Source of the DNA: Campylobacteraceae bacterium
GTDB lineage: Bacteria > Campylobacterota > Campylobacteria > Campylobacterales > Sulfurovaceae
Length of the DNA stretch: 44,124 bases
Assembly (NCBI GenBank): GCA_027063105.1
Contig: JAMOSL010000110.1
Location: forward strand, 1-44,124
Direction: 5' to 3'
Shown: positions 36,585-44,124 of the stretch, in pieces
Layout: each line of letters starts with the position of its first letter
How positions within the stretch are numbered: the stretch's first letter is position 1
Position numbers and translations under genes: made by a program
Notes under the pieces: model-generated
The model's input: the letters and a program-made list of their open reading frames with translations, nothing else
The model's database searches: none
What the model was told of the DNA's origin: nothing

Positions 36585-38537
36585 ATGAAAGTTAAAACTA
36601 TTTCAAAACTAATTGCATCAGTTGCATTAACAATCAGTTTATCACAAGCTGGTACTCTTATAGAGCTTCATGGAACAAAAGGTGAAGCAGGAACACAATT
36701 AACTGATATGGTAAGAAAATTAGATACAATTGGTTATTCCACTGTTGGTAAAAATGAACATATAGAGATTCATTATTTTAAAAAATATAAAGAGAGAAAC
36801 TTAGATCTTTTAAATTTTTATACAATTGTGGATAGAGAGTCTATACGAGAGCTTCTATTACATAACCCAGATTTTGGTGCTTATGCTCCATTTAATCTCT
36901 TAGGATTTAAAAAACTTCCAGATGCAGAAGGTGGTGATACTACTTGGTATGGTCATTTAGATAGCGATACTATGATAGATATTATTGGTGAAAAAGATGA
37001 AAATATCAATAAAAAATTTAAGGCAATGATTAGTAAAGTTGATGATTTAATTACAAAGGAAATGAAGCCAACTGTATCTAAAACTCTTTCATACGATGCC
37101 AAACTTCCTGCTCAACCTCTCTTGAAAATGGTTAAAAAGTTTAACGGAGTTGATGATATTGAAGAATTTGTAGAAGAATTTATTATAACTCATGATTCAC
37201 TCTTTGGTAAAAATAACTTTATTATTGCTGGATTTATTGATTTTAAATTTGAATATGATGATATGGAATTAGATTTTGATAAATATGACGCTTATTGGGT
37301 TTCATCTTTATGTCATTTCCAATTCTCTAATTCAGTATTTAATCATAATGAACCACAAGCTGGTGCTTTTGCTCCTTGTTCTGTATACTTTTATATTCCA
37401 AAAGGTAAAAATGAACTTCATGTTGGATATGCAACTGTTGAGAATTGGATTACTACAACAGGTATAAAAGATAAAGCTCAATTAGAATATATGCAGAGAA
37501 TAGCTGATGATGTTGTTGAAACATTTAAAGAGCTAGGATTTACAGTTGAAGAGGGAACAGGTGGCGAATCTGCTAAAGCTGTAGCAACAACTAGAGATTT
37601 AGCTACAGAAATTAATGAACTTAAGGCTATTGTTAAATCAATGGCAAAAGATATTGATGAGTTAAAAAAAAACGAAGTAGTAGAGTCCAATAGTTCTTCT
37701 AAAAAAGCTTCAACTCAAGTAGTTGTTGCTCCAAAAGTAGAGCCTAAGAAGATAGAAAAACCAAAAAATATGGTTGTACTTCCTAAAAAAGAGTTCAAGA
37801 CTAATAAAATGGTTATATCTGACAAAGCACCTGATACAATTAGTGCCTATTTCGTAGCAAACCCTCAAACTATTGAAGTTCTAATATATAATCTTAGAAT
37901 CAATGGATTCGAGGTTATTGCGATAAATGATATTTTTAAAGGTAAAACAGTTGTATCTATTACTAACGAAGAACTAAAAAATACAAACTCTTTTGTCTCT
38001 GTAATTAATATTTTAGTTAATGGTAAAGATGAATTGCGTTTACAAAATCCATCATATTTTGGTGCATCATATCTTCAAGATAAGTTCATATATGGTCAAT
38101 TTAAGAATACAAAAATATCTCTTCAAAAAGCATTAGGCAATATGTATCTTACTTATGATATTAATAAATTTTCAAAAGTAAAAGATTATCACTTCATGTT
38201 TGGTATGCCTAGTTTTAATGATATTATACACTTATCTGATAGTGTAAAAATTATTAATAAAACAAAATTTGCTTATAGTTTGAAATTACCTAATGGTGCA
38301 ACACTTATCGGACATAAAATGTCAGAATCAAATAATAAATTTCTTAGTATAGTAAATGCAGAAGCAAATAGTCAACTTCTTCCATATCAATCAATGGTTA
38401 AAGATGGTAAAGCATTTATGCTAGATCCTAAGTATTATCTTCCTTTATCTCTTCCTCTATTAACAATGACAGATTTTATGAAAATAAGAACTATCCCAGA
38501 TGATATAGAAGATGAACTTAAAAAAGATTTTAAATAA
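36585..38537 (+). CDS. 650-aa exported protein with three DUF302-related units
   Basis: A signal peptide (1-22) is followed by three divergent units. Their matching cores are about 72-110 (LLLHNPDFGAYAPFNLLGFKK), 238-280 (LCHFQFSNSVFNHNEPQAGAFAP, C243 and C265) and 468-510 (LRLQNPSYFGASYLQDKFIYG). Only the middle unit keeps the Cys pair of the 199-aa DUF302 neighbour. A coiled coil (about 335-365) and a Lys/Pro linker (375-410) join units two and three. It closes the sox cluster; the terminator is at 38550. I know no described function. Confidence 0.68.
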   Translation: MKVKTISKLIASVALTISLSQAGTLIELHGTKGEAGTQLTDMVRKLDTIGYSTVGKNEHIEIHYFKKYKERNLDLLNFYTIVDRESIRELLLHNPDFGAYAPFNLLGFKKLPDAEGGDTTWYGHLDSDTMIDIIGEKDENINKKFKAMISKVDDLITKEMKPTVSKTLSYDAKLPAQPLLKMVKKFNGVDDIEEFVEEFIITHDSLFGKNNFIIAGFIDFKFEYDDMELDFDKYDAYWVSSLCHFQFSNSVFNHNEPQAGAFAPCSVYFYIPKGKNELHVGYATVENWITTTGIKDKAQLEYMQRIADDVVETFKELGFTVEEGTGGESAKAVATTRDLATEINELKAIVKSMAKDIDELKKNEVVESNSSSKKASTQVVVAPKVEPKKIEKPKNMVVLPKKEFKTNKMVISDKAPDTISAYFVANPQTIEVLIYNLRINGFEVIAINDIFKGKTVVSITNEELKNTNSFVSVINILVNGKDELRLQNPSYFGASYLQDKFIYGQFKNTKISLQKALGNMYLTYDINKFSKVKDYHFMFGMPSFNDIIHLSDSVKIINKTKFAYSLKLPNGATLIGHKMSESNNKFLSIVNAEANSQLLPYQSMVKDGKAFMLDPKYYLPLSLPLLTMTDFMKIRTIPDDIEDELKKDFK

Positions 38538-38549
38538 ATATAAATCCAA

Positions 38550-38576
38550 ATAACCTCTAGTCTTACTGGAGGTTAT
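38550..38576. terminator. Strong hairpin ending the sox cluster
   Basis: ATAACCTCTAG (38550-38560) pairs with CTGGAGGTTAT (38566-38576), 11 base pairs with one G-T wobble, loop TCTTA. It lies between the last sox-cluster gene and the convergent gpmI and probably serves both directions. Confidence 0.7.
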
Positions 38577-38622
38577 AGATTAAAGTGTCTATGAGCTTTT
38601 GTTCCACATAATTGTTTATTCA

Positions 38623-40104
38623 TCAAAATAGAGCTTTATCCATCTCTTCAGGAATATCTAACCCCATAATCTTTAATACCGTCGGGGCTATATTATTCAA
38701 TCCCATATTATCTTTCAATTCTGTTACCTCATCAGCTAATATATAACACCAAACTTCACCCACTGTATGATTGGTTAACATATTTCCATTTTTATCTTTC
38801 ATCTCTTCACAATTGCCATGGTCTGAAGTTATTATTAGTGCATAATTATTATCTTTTGCTTTTTTTATAATTTTACCTAACTCTGTATCTACAGCACTAA
38901 CAGCTTTTTTTCCTGCTTCAAAGTTTCCTGTATGTCCAACCATATCACCATTTGCAAAATTTACTACAATAAATTCATAATCGTTATCTATTGCAGTTAA
39001 AACAGCTTCTCCAACTTCAGGAGCAGACATTTCTGGTTTCATATCATAAGTTTTTACATCAGGACTTGGAATTAAAACTCTACTTTCATCAATCATAGGA
39101 GTCTCTATTCCACCATTAAAGAAGAATGTTACATGTGCATACTTTTCTGTCTCTGCTGTATGTAATTGTTTTAATCCAGCATTTGAGATAATCTCTGCTA
39201 ATGTATTTTTAGGTGCATCTTTTGAAAATAAAATTGGATATGAGAACTTATCATCGTATTTTGTCATAGTTGCAATATTTAAGGATACAAAATCTCTTTC
39301 AAATTCAATAAAATTTTTATCTCCTAAAGCTGTTGTAATTTCTCTAACTCTATCACTTCTGAAGTTTAATACAATTAATGAATCACCATTTAGCAAACCT
39401 TTATAACCATTAAATGCCATAGGCTCAATAAATTCATCAGTTTCATCTTTTTTATAAGAGCTATCTATATATTCTAAAGGAGAAATAGAAGTTGATGGAT
39501 TAGCTTTACTAATAGCCTTATATCCTTTCTCAACTCTCTCCCATCTGTTATCTCTATCCATTGTATAAAACCGTCCACCAATTGTAGCAATTGATATATT
39601 ATCATCACAAATCTTTTCTATCTGTTTAATATAAGTTTTACTAGAAGTTGGACTTACATCTCTTCCATCTGTTATTAAATGTAAATATACCCTTTTTCCT
39701 TTTGATGCTGATATTTTTGCGATACCTATGATATGTTGAATATGAGAATGTACACCTCCATCACTAAGAAGACCTATTAGATGAAGATTATTACTTTTAG
39801 ATATAATCTCATTAAAAGCACCATTTTCTTCTATACTTTTATCTTCAAGAGCTAATGAAATTTTTACCAAATCTTGATATAAAATTCTTCCACTACCAAT
39901 TGTCATATGTCCAACTTCAGAATTACCCATTTGTCCTTCAGGCAATCCAACACTTAAACCATGTGTAGATATAAGCGTTTTAGGTATATTTGTCATTAAA
40001 TAGTCATAGTTAGGTTTATTCGCATCTTTAAAAGCATTACATGTACTATCTGGTTTACATCCAATACCATCCGTAATTACTAATATAGTCTTTTGTATAG
40101 GCAT
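38623..40104 (-). CDS. gpmI: 2,3-bisphosphoglycerate-independent phosphoglycerate mutase
   Basis: Metal-dependent mutase interconverting 3- and 2-phosphoglycerate. The start [13 protein letters not shown] gives the first metal Asp. The phosphorylated Ser is in [28 protein letters not shown] and [14 protein letters not shown] supply the other metal ligands, with NHTVGEVW close behind. Length 493 aa is normal. It is divergent from mraY. Confidence 0.97.
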   Translation of the reverse strand: MPIQKTILVITDGIGCKPDSTCNAFKDANKPNYDYLMTNIPKTLISTHGLSVGLPEGQMGNSEVGHMTIGSGRILYQDLVKISLALEDKSIEENGAFNEIISKSNNLHLIGLLSDGGVHSHIQHIIGIAKISASKGKRVYLHLITDGRDVSPTSSKTYIKQIEKICDDNISIATIGGRFYTMDRDNRWERVEKGYKAISKANPSTSISPLEYIDSSYKKDETDEFIEPMAFNGYKGLLNGDSLIVLNFRSDRVREITTALGDKNFIEFERDFVSLNIATMTKYDDKFSYPILFSKDAPKNTLAEIISNAGLKQLHTAETEKYAHVTFFFNGGIETPMIDESRVLIPSPDVKTYDMKPEMSAPEVGEAVLTAIDNDYEFIVVNFANGDMVGHTGNFEAGKKAVSAVDTELGKIIKKAKDNNYALIITSDHGNCEEMKDKNGNMLTNHTVGEVWCYILADEVTELKDNMGLNNIAPTVLKIMGLDIPEEMDKALF

Positions 40105-40177
40105 TTTTACAATCCTTAATTAAAATAATAGTAGAATATCATTTACAACTTAAAAATCAAGAAAGAAGCACCACATA

Positions 40178-41236
40178 ATGTTTTATGAACTATCCCAACT
40201 TTTCGATATTCATCTGTTTTCTTATATTACTGTCCGTGCAGGTATAGGATTTTTTATCTCTTTGATACTAACTATATTGTTGTATCCCAAATATATAGCT
40301 TGGGCAATAGCTAAGAATGCTAATCAACCAATTAGCAAATATATCCCAGCTCACAATGATAAAGCAAAAACTCCTACAATGGGTGGTGCTATATTTTTAT
40401 CGTCAATAGTCGTAGCCATATTATTAACTGCCAACTTAGGTAATATATATATTATTACAGGATTAGTAACTATTATAGGATTTGGATTAATTGGATTTAA
40501 AGATGATTTAGGAAAAGTATTAGCTGGTGATAACCTAGAAGGATTAACCCCTAGAGGTAAATTTACACTTCAGATTGTGGTATCATTATTAGTGATAAGT
40601 ATGCTTTTTTATGCAGGATTCCCAACAGAAATTTATATCCCATTTATAAAAACTCCTTTATTTGATATGGGATACTTTGCTATACCATTTTGGCTTCTTA
40701 TCTTTTTGGGTACAAGTAATGCTGTAAATTTAACAGATGGATTAGATGGATTAGCTACTGTTCCATCTGTTATTGCACTTTCCACTTTAGGATTAATTAT
40801 ATATATTACAGGTCATGCAATCATCTCATCTTATCTTCTTATGCCAAATATTAAAGGTGTAGGAGAGGTTACAATTTTAGCATCTAGTTTCGCAGGTGGA
40901 CTTCTTGGATTTCTCTGGTACAATTCTCATCCAGCAGAGATATTTATGGGAGATACAGGAAGTTTATCTATAGGTGGAATTCTTGCATACCTAGCAATTT
41001 TAGGGAAAAGTGAAGTTTTAATGATTTTAATTGGGCTTATATTTGTAATTGAAACTATGTCAGTTATTTTACAAGTGGCTAGTTTTAAATTAAGAGGTGA
41101 AAGAATCTTCTTAATGGCACCAATTCATCACCATTTTGAGTTAAAGAAGTGGGCAGAGAATAAGATTATAGTTAGATTTTGGCTAATATCTTTGATAGCT
41201 AATATATTGGCATTAATTACTTTAAAGTTTAGATAG
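40178..41236 (+). CDS. mraY: Phospho-N-acetylmuramoyl-pentapeptide transferase
   Basis: Integral membrane enzyme making lipid I from UDP-MurNAc-pentapeptide and undecaprenyl phosphate. About ten hydrophobic segments. Conserved motifs are [29 protein letters not shown] (catalytic Asp pair), [26 protein letters not shown], and MAPIHHHFE. Length 352 aa is normal. Its stop codon shares one base with the murD start. Confidence 0.97.
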   Translation: MFYELSQLFDIHLFSYITVRAGIGFFISLILTILLYPKYIAWAIAKNANQPISKYIPAHNDKAKTPTMGGAIFLSSIVVAILLTANLGNIYIITGLVTIIGFGLIGFKDDLGKVLAGDNLEGLTPRGKFTLQIVVSLLVISMLFYAGFPTEIYIPFIKTPLFDMGYFAIPFWLLIFLGTSNAVNLTDGLDGLATVPSVIALSTLGLIIYITGHAIISSYLLMPNIKGVGEVTILASSFAGGLLGFLWYNSHPAEIFMGDTGSLSIGGILAYLAILGKSEVLMILIGLIFVIETMSVILQVASFKLRGERIFLMAPIHHHFELKKWAENKIIVRFWLISLIANILALITLKFR

Positions 41237-42462
41237 TGAAAAATATAGATAATAAACCAACACTGTTTGGATATGGACTAACAACAAAAGCAATAGCATC
41301 ATCTTTAGGTGGTGGATGTATCTTTTTTGATGATAATGTAAAAGAGGCATATTATGATAATGAGAAAAATTATATCTTGCCATCTAATCTATTCAAGCCA
41401 AAAGATAGTAGTTTAGAGGTCACAACTCCTAGTTTAAAACCATCGAATAGATTAATTAAAACAGCTAATAATTTAATCAGTGAGTATGATTATATCTTGC
41501 CTCAAACAGAAGCGAGAACAATATGGATCAGTGGAACAAATGGTAAAACGACAACTACTCAAATGATAACACATTTATTAGAAGATAGGGGTGCTATTAG
41601 TGGAGGAAATATTGGAACACCTCTTGCTCTTTTAGATAAGAAAGCTCCTTTATGGATTTTAGAAACAAGTTCATATACTCTACGACATACTAAAACAGCA
41701 TCACCAGATATATATCTTCTACTTCCTATAACTCCAGATCATTTAGATTGGCATGGAGGAGAAAAAGAGTATACTCAAGATAAATTGAGACCTCTATTAA
41801 CAATGAAAGAGGGTGAATTAGCATTAATTCCAAAAGGTTTGGACATTCCTAAAACTAATGCTTTTATAGTTGAATATGATAGTGTAGAGTTTTTGGCAGA
41901 TTATTTTAAATTAGATATAAGAAAAATAAATTTTAAATCGGCATTTTTAGAAGATGCATTAATAGCATTAGCCGTATCAAAAGTTATATTTGATGAGGTT
42001 AATTACGATTTAATAAATAGTTTTGTTGTAGATGCTCATCGTCAAGAAGAGCAGTTAGATAAATCGGGAAGATTATGGGTAAATGATTCTAAGGCTACAA
42101 ATATAGATGCCTCTATTCAAGCATTAAGAGCTTATAAAGAGAGTCCTATTCATTTAATTATAGGTGGAGATGATAAAGGAGTTGATTTAAATCCTTTATT
42201 TATAGAGTTGAAATTATATGACATTATTATTTATACAATAGGAAATAATAATAATAAACTTTTAGATTTATCTCATGAATATAATATAAATGCTGTAGAA
42301 TCAAAAACAATAGATTTGGCTATTAAAAATATAGATAAAGTATTACAAATAGGTGAGGTAGCATTGTTATCACCTGCATCAGCTAGTTTTGATCAATTTA
42401 CTTCTTATAAAGAGAGAGGAAAAGTATTTTTAGAACTTTCATCTAATTTAAGTTTATTATAA
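41236..42462 (+). CDS. murD: UDP-N-acetylmuramoylalanine-D-glutamate ligase
   Basis: Adds D-Glu to UDP-MurNAc-L-Ala in peptidoglycan synthesis. The Mur-ligase P-loop is WISGTNGKTTTTQM (about residue 95), with LETSSYTL, PDHLDWHGG, DSKATNIDASIQAL, LIIGGDDKGVDL and LLSPASASFDQF following. The start is GTG at 41236, overlapping the mraY TAG by one base, so the two are translationally coupled. At 408 aa it is shorter than the roughly 440 aa of Escherichia coli MurD, as in related Campylobacterota. Confidence 0.95.
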   Translation: MKNIDNKPTLFGYGLTTKAIASSLGGGCIFFDDNVKEAYYDNEKNYILPSNLFKPKDSSLEVTTPSLKPSNRLIKTANNLISEYDYILPQTEARTIWISGTNGKTTTTQMITHLLEDRGAISGGNIGTPLALLDKKAPLWILETSSYTLRHTKTASPDIYLLLPITPDHLDWHGGEKEYTQDKLRPLLTMKEGELALIPKGLDIPKTNAFIVEYDSVEFLADYFKLDIRKINFKSAFLEDALIALAVSKVIFDEVNYDLINSFVVDAHRQEEQLDKSGRLWVNDSKATNIDASIQALRAYKESPIHLIIGGDDKGVDLNPLFIELKLYDIIIYTIGNNNNKLLDLSHEYNINAVESKTIDLAIKNIDKVLQIGEVALLSPASASFDQFTSYKERGKVFLELSSNLSLL

Positions 42463-42469
42463 GACTTTT

Positions 42470-42480
42470 TAGATATAATT
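42470..42480 (+). promoter_or_regulatory. tRNA-Phe promoter, extended -10 (TTAGATATAAT)
   Basis: TTAGATATAAT lies 22 bases before the tRNA and directly after the murD stop. It matches the 11-base elements before typA and dnaN. Confidence 0.6.
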
Positions 42481-42502
42481 TCAGCCACTTCAAATAATTA
42501 GT

Positions 42503-42578
42503 GGCTCCATAGCTCAGTTGGTAGAGCAAAGGATTGAAAATCCTTGTGTCGGCGGTTCGATTCCGTCTGGCGCCACCA
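42503..42578 (+). tRNA. tRNA-Phe (anticodon GAA)
   Basis: A 76-base cloverleaf including an encoded CCA end. The D-arm is GCTCAGTTGGTAGAGC. The anticodon stem AAGGA / TCCTT encloses loop TTGAAAA, anticodon GAA. The T-arm is GGCGG-TTCGATT-CCGTC. The acceptor stem GGCTCCA / TGGCGCC has a U-C mismatch at the fourth pair. It lies between murD and a terminator at 42658. Confidence 0.95.
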
Positions 42579-42657
42579 CTTCAAAAAAACATAACCAAAA
42601 TTAATTATTAAGACTTTAATGCTAAAGTAACCCAATTTGTTACGAAAAACTCAATAT

Positions 42658-42685
42658 AACCCCTAGAATATGGGGTTGATTTTTT
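42658..42685 (+). terminator. Rho-independent terminator after tRNA-Phe
   Basis: AACCCC (42658-42663) pairs with GGGGTT (42672-42677), extendable by two A-T pairs, followed by GATTTTTTG. The U-run makes this the most convincing intrinsic terminator in the window. A smaller hairpin, GTAAC / GTTAC, lies just upstream (42627-42643). Confidence 0.72.
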
Positions 42686-42724
42686 GAAGATTAATAATTA
42701 CCTACATATTTATGCAAGGAAAAA

Positions 42725-43699
42725 TTATATACTATCCTTTATTTTTTCCAAAAATCTCTTCATAAGACTCTTTTTTTCTGGCTCATAATCCTTGTAATAT
42801 CGAATATTTTCTATCTTTTTAATATCCCTAAAATACGCTTTTAACTCATCGGGACTTCGGCTATTTATTAAGCTTTTATTAATAATTGATGGTTCATACT
42901 GTGGGTCTATCTCCAAAGATCTATTAAAATGCTCTAATGCCTTCTCTTTCTGTCCTAAGGCTGCACAGCAGAGTCCTAAGTTTCCATGTGTTTGGATAAT
43001 TTTATCACAAAATACTATAGATTTTTCAAAATACTCTTTTGCTTTAGAATAATCTTTAATATCACAATACTCAAAAGCCCTTTTGCATAGTTCATCAGAT
43101 TTTATATACTCCTCTATGGCTACATTTCCAAAAGTTTCTACTATCATATCTGTAAATTTCTTCGCAATTTGATATAACTCACTATTACTATCCTCAATCT
43201 TCATTAAAGAGAGAAACTCAGATGCCATCATTCCTAAATCTTCTTTCTTCTTATAGATTATGGCTTTATTATAAAAAGCTTCTGAAAAAATAGGATATAT
43301 ATCTGTAGCCTTATTTAGATAGATTAATGCCTCATCAAAATTTTTATTCTGAATTTCAATCACACCCATAGCGTAGTTGGTCTGATGATAAGTGGGATAT
43401 TTCTCTAAAAGTTGTTTTATCTTCAACTCTGCAACAGAAAACTGATTCTGTTCCAATAATTCAAGAGCCAAATCAACCTCCTCATCAATTTCAGGAGATA
43501 ATATAGCTATAAATTTTGAATTACTACTCTTATTTACTTTTAACAACTCATGTTGATGATTTAATGAGTAGTGTTGACAACCAACACAACTATTTCCCCT
43601 AATTTCGGCACAGCACTTCGAGCATATAGTTTCATTATCTTTAATGATGCAAACTCTTCTTGATTTACCTTTTTTACATATTGGACATTTTTTTTTCAA
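42725..43699 (-). CDS. TPR-repeat protein with N-terminal zinc-binding region
   Basis: 324 aa. The first 45 residues hold eight cysteines (C5, C8, C17, C26, C29, C30, C38, C41) in CPIC...CSKCC...CVGC spacing, likely binding one or two zincs. From about residue 75, tetratricopeptide repeats follow: ALELLEQNQFSVAELKIKQLLEKYPTY, EALIYLNKATDIYPIFSEAFYNKAIIY, and KAKEYFEKSIVFCDKIIQTHGNLGLCCAALGQKEKALEHFNRSLEIDPQYEPS. Cytoplasmic, with a basic C-terminus. It probably scaffolds protein interactions; partner unknown. Confidence 0.8.
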   Translation of the reverse strand: MKKKCPICKKGKSRRVCIIKDNETICSKCCAEIRGNSCVGCQHYSLNHQHELLKVNKSSNSKFIAILSPEIDEEVDLALELLEQNQFSVAELKIKQLLEKYPTYHQTNYAMGVIEIQNKNFDEALIYLNKATDIYPIFSEAFYNKAIIYKKKEDLGMMASEFLSLMKIEDSNSELYQIAKKFTDMIVETFGNVAIEEYIKSDELCKRAFEYCDIKDYSKAKEYFEKSIVFCDKIIQTHGNLGLCCAALGQKEKALEHFNRSLEIDPQYEPSIINKSLINSRSPDELKAYFRDIKKIENIRYYKDYEPEKKSLMKRFLEKIKDSI

Positions 43700-43726
43700 T
43701 TTTAAACCTTGTACTTTTTATATTTT

Positions 43727-43900
43727 TTAGTAGAATTCAAAAAAACTCTCTTTTCCCAAATGTCTTACATACTCTTTTACCAACTCATCAAGTGGTTTCA
43801 TAACATCTATCTCCATCCAATCGTCAACGCTCCCTCTATAGTTGTATCTCTCTCTTGATTAAATACGCCACATTCGCAAAAATGAGGTCATGTATAAGGT
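43727..43900 (-). pseudogene. Possible decayed 3' end of a TnpB-like gene
   Basis: Downstream of the TnpB stop, one minus-strand frame reads PHFCECGVFNQERDTTIEGAL, which faintly resembles the TnpB zinc-finger tail (C-x-C-G then R-D and G-A). Another frame is open through MEIDVMKPLDELVKEYVRHLG to a stop at 43727. No frame joins these to the upstream TnpB portion. The link is tentative. Confidence 0.35.
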
Positions 43901-44124
43901 TCAAGCTACCTTATTTAATTGTTTTAGCAAAATTCCTCTAATCTTATCTTGATACCATTGCTCTTCATCTCTCTTAGTATTTTCAATAAGTTTTCTTTTT
44001 CCAAGAAGTCTATCAATCCTCTTCATTAGTGGGAAAAGTACCTCTTTGGAAAAATTATCTCCAGCAATAATAACCTCACTATCACTATAACAAGTTGCAA
44101 ATGTTCTCACTCCTGGGTCAATCG
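43901..44124 (-). pseudogene. Truncated TnpB-like transposase/RNA-guided nuclease, partial
   Basis: The frame enters from the right edge and stops (TGA) at 43901. It begins IDPGVRTFATCYS, the RuvC-I motif of IS605/IS607-type TnpB with its catalytic Asp, and continues with MKRIDRLLGKRKLIENTKRDEEQWYQDKIRGILLKQL, matching the helical stretch after that motif. The rest of the RuvC domain, with motifs II and III, is absent, so the protein ends too early. A GTG at 44110 is only an internal codon. Probably an inactive remnant. Confidence 0.7.

Overview
The window looks like a chromosomal segment of a sulfur-oxidising, AT-rich member of the Campylobacterota (formerly Epsilonproteobacteria; Sulfurimonas/Sulfurovum-like by gene content). 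The clues are the futalosine menaquinone genes mqnA and mqnD, a Campylobacterota-type NifS/NifU pair, the recA-eno-FtsB-like block, a soxCD-soxYZ cluster, and a dnaA/dnaN origin packed with GTGAATAAC DnaA boxes. The genus is inference; no 16S gene is present.

Layout. 1-2933: a partial Rpn-type PD-(D/E)XK nuclease, an unknown protein, a GT2 rhamnosyltransferase-like enzyme and an acyltransferase. 2923-9824: ruvC, then the replication start region dnaA - oriC - dnaN, followed by pyrG and recJ. The dnaA-dnaN gap (4816-5524) holds 13 exact DnaA boxes, two near-identical 67-bp palindromic modules around an AT-rich core, and a run of DnaA-trio triplets just before dnaN. 9817-12848 (minus): recA, eno, an FtsB/DivIC-like protein and a Lys/Glu-rich exported protein. 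12943-18710: mqnD, a PAS protein, trigger factor, nifS and nifU. 18757-20727: a small island of phage/plasmid replication genes (DnaC-like loader, winged-helix initiator-like protein, HTH regulator). 20882-28646: panC, a PP-loop ATPase, moeA, typA, mqnA, three pseudopilin genes (one gspG-like) and an rraA-family gene.

28914-38537 is a sulfur-oxidation cluster on the plus strand: soxC, soxD, soxY, soxZ, two SoxH-like metallo-beta-lactamase-fold proteins, a periplasmic thioredoxin-like protein, a MOSC protein, and two exported DUF302-related proteins, one of them a 650-aa three-unit fusion. SoxCD would oxidise sulfur bound to the SoxY C-terminal cysteine; soxA, soxX and soxB are not in this window. 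moeA (22837-24042) supplies the molybdenum cofactor needed by SoxC. 38623-42578 holds gpmI, mraY, murD and tRNA-Phe; the right edge holds a zinc-finger TPR protein and a decayed TnpB.

The most remarkable single feature is a 157-residue mini-intein inside nifU. It sits exactly at the third Fe-S scaffold cysteine, so the conserved cluster ligand doubles as the +1 splicing nucleophile. The second is the duplicated palindromic architecture of oriC.
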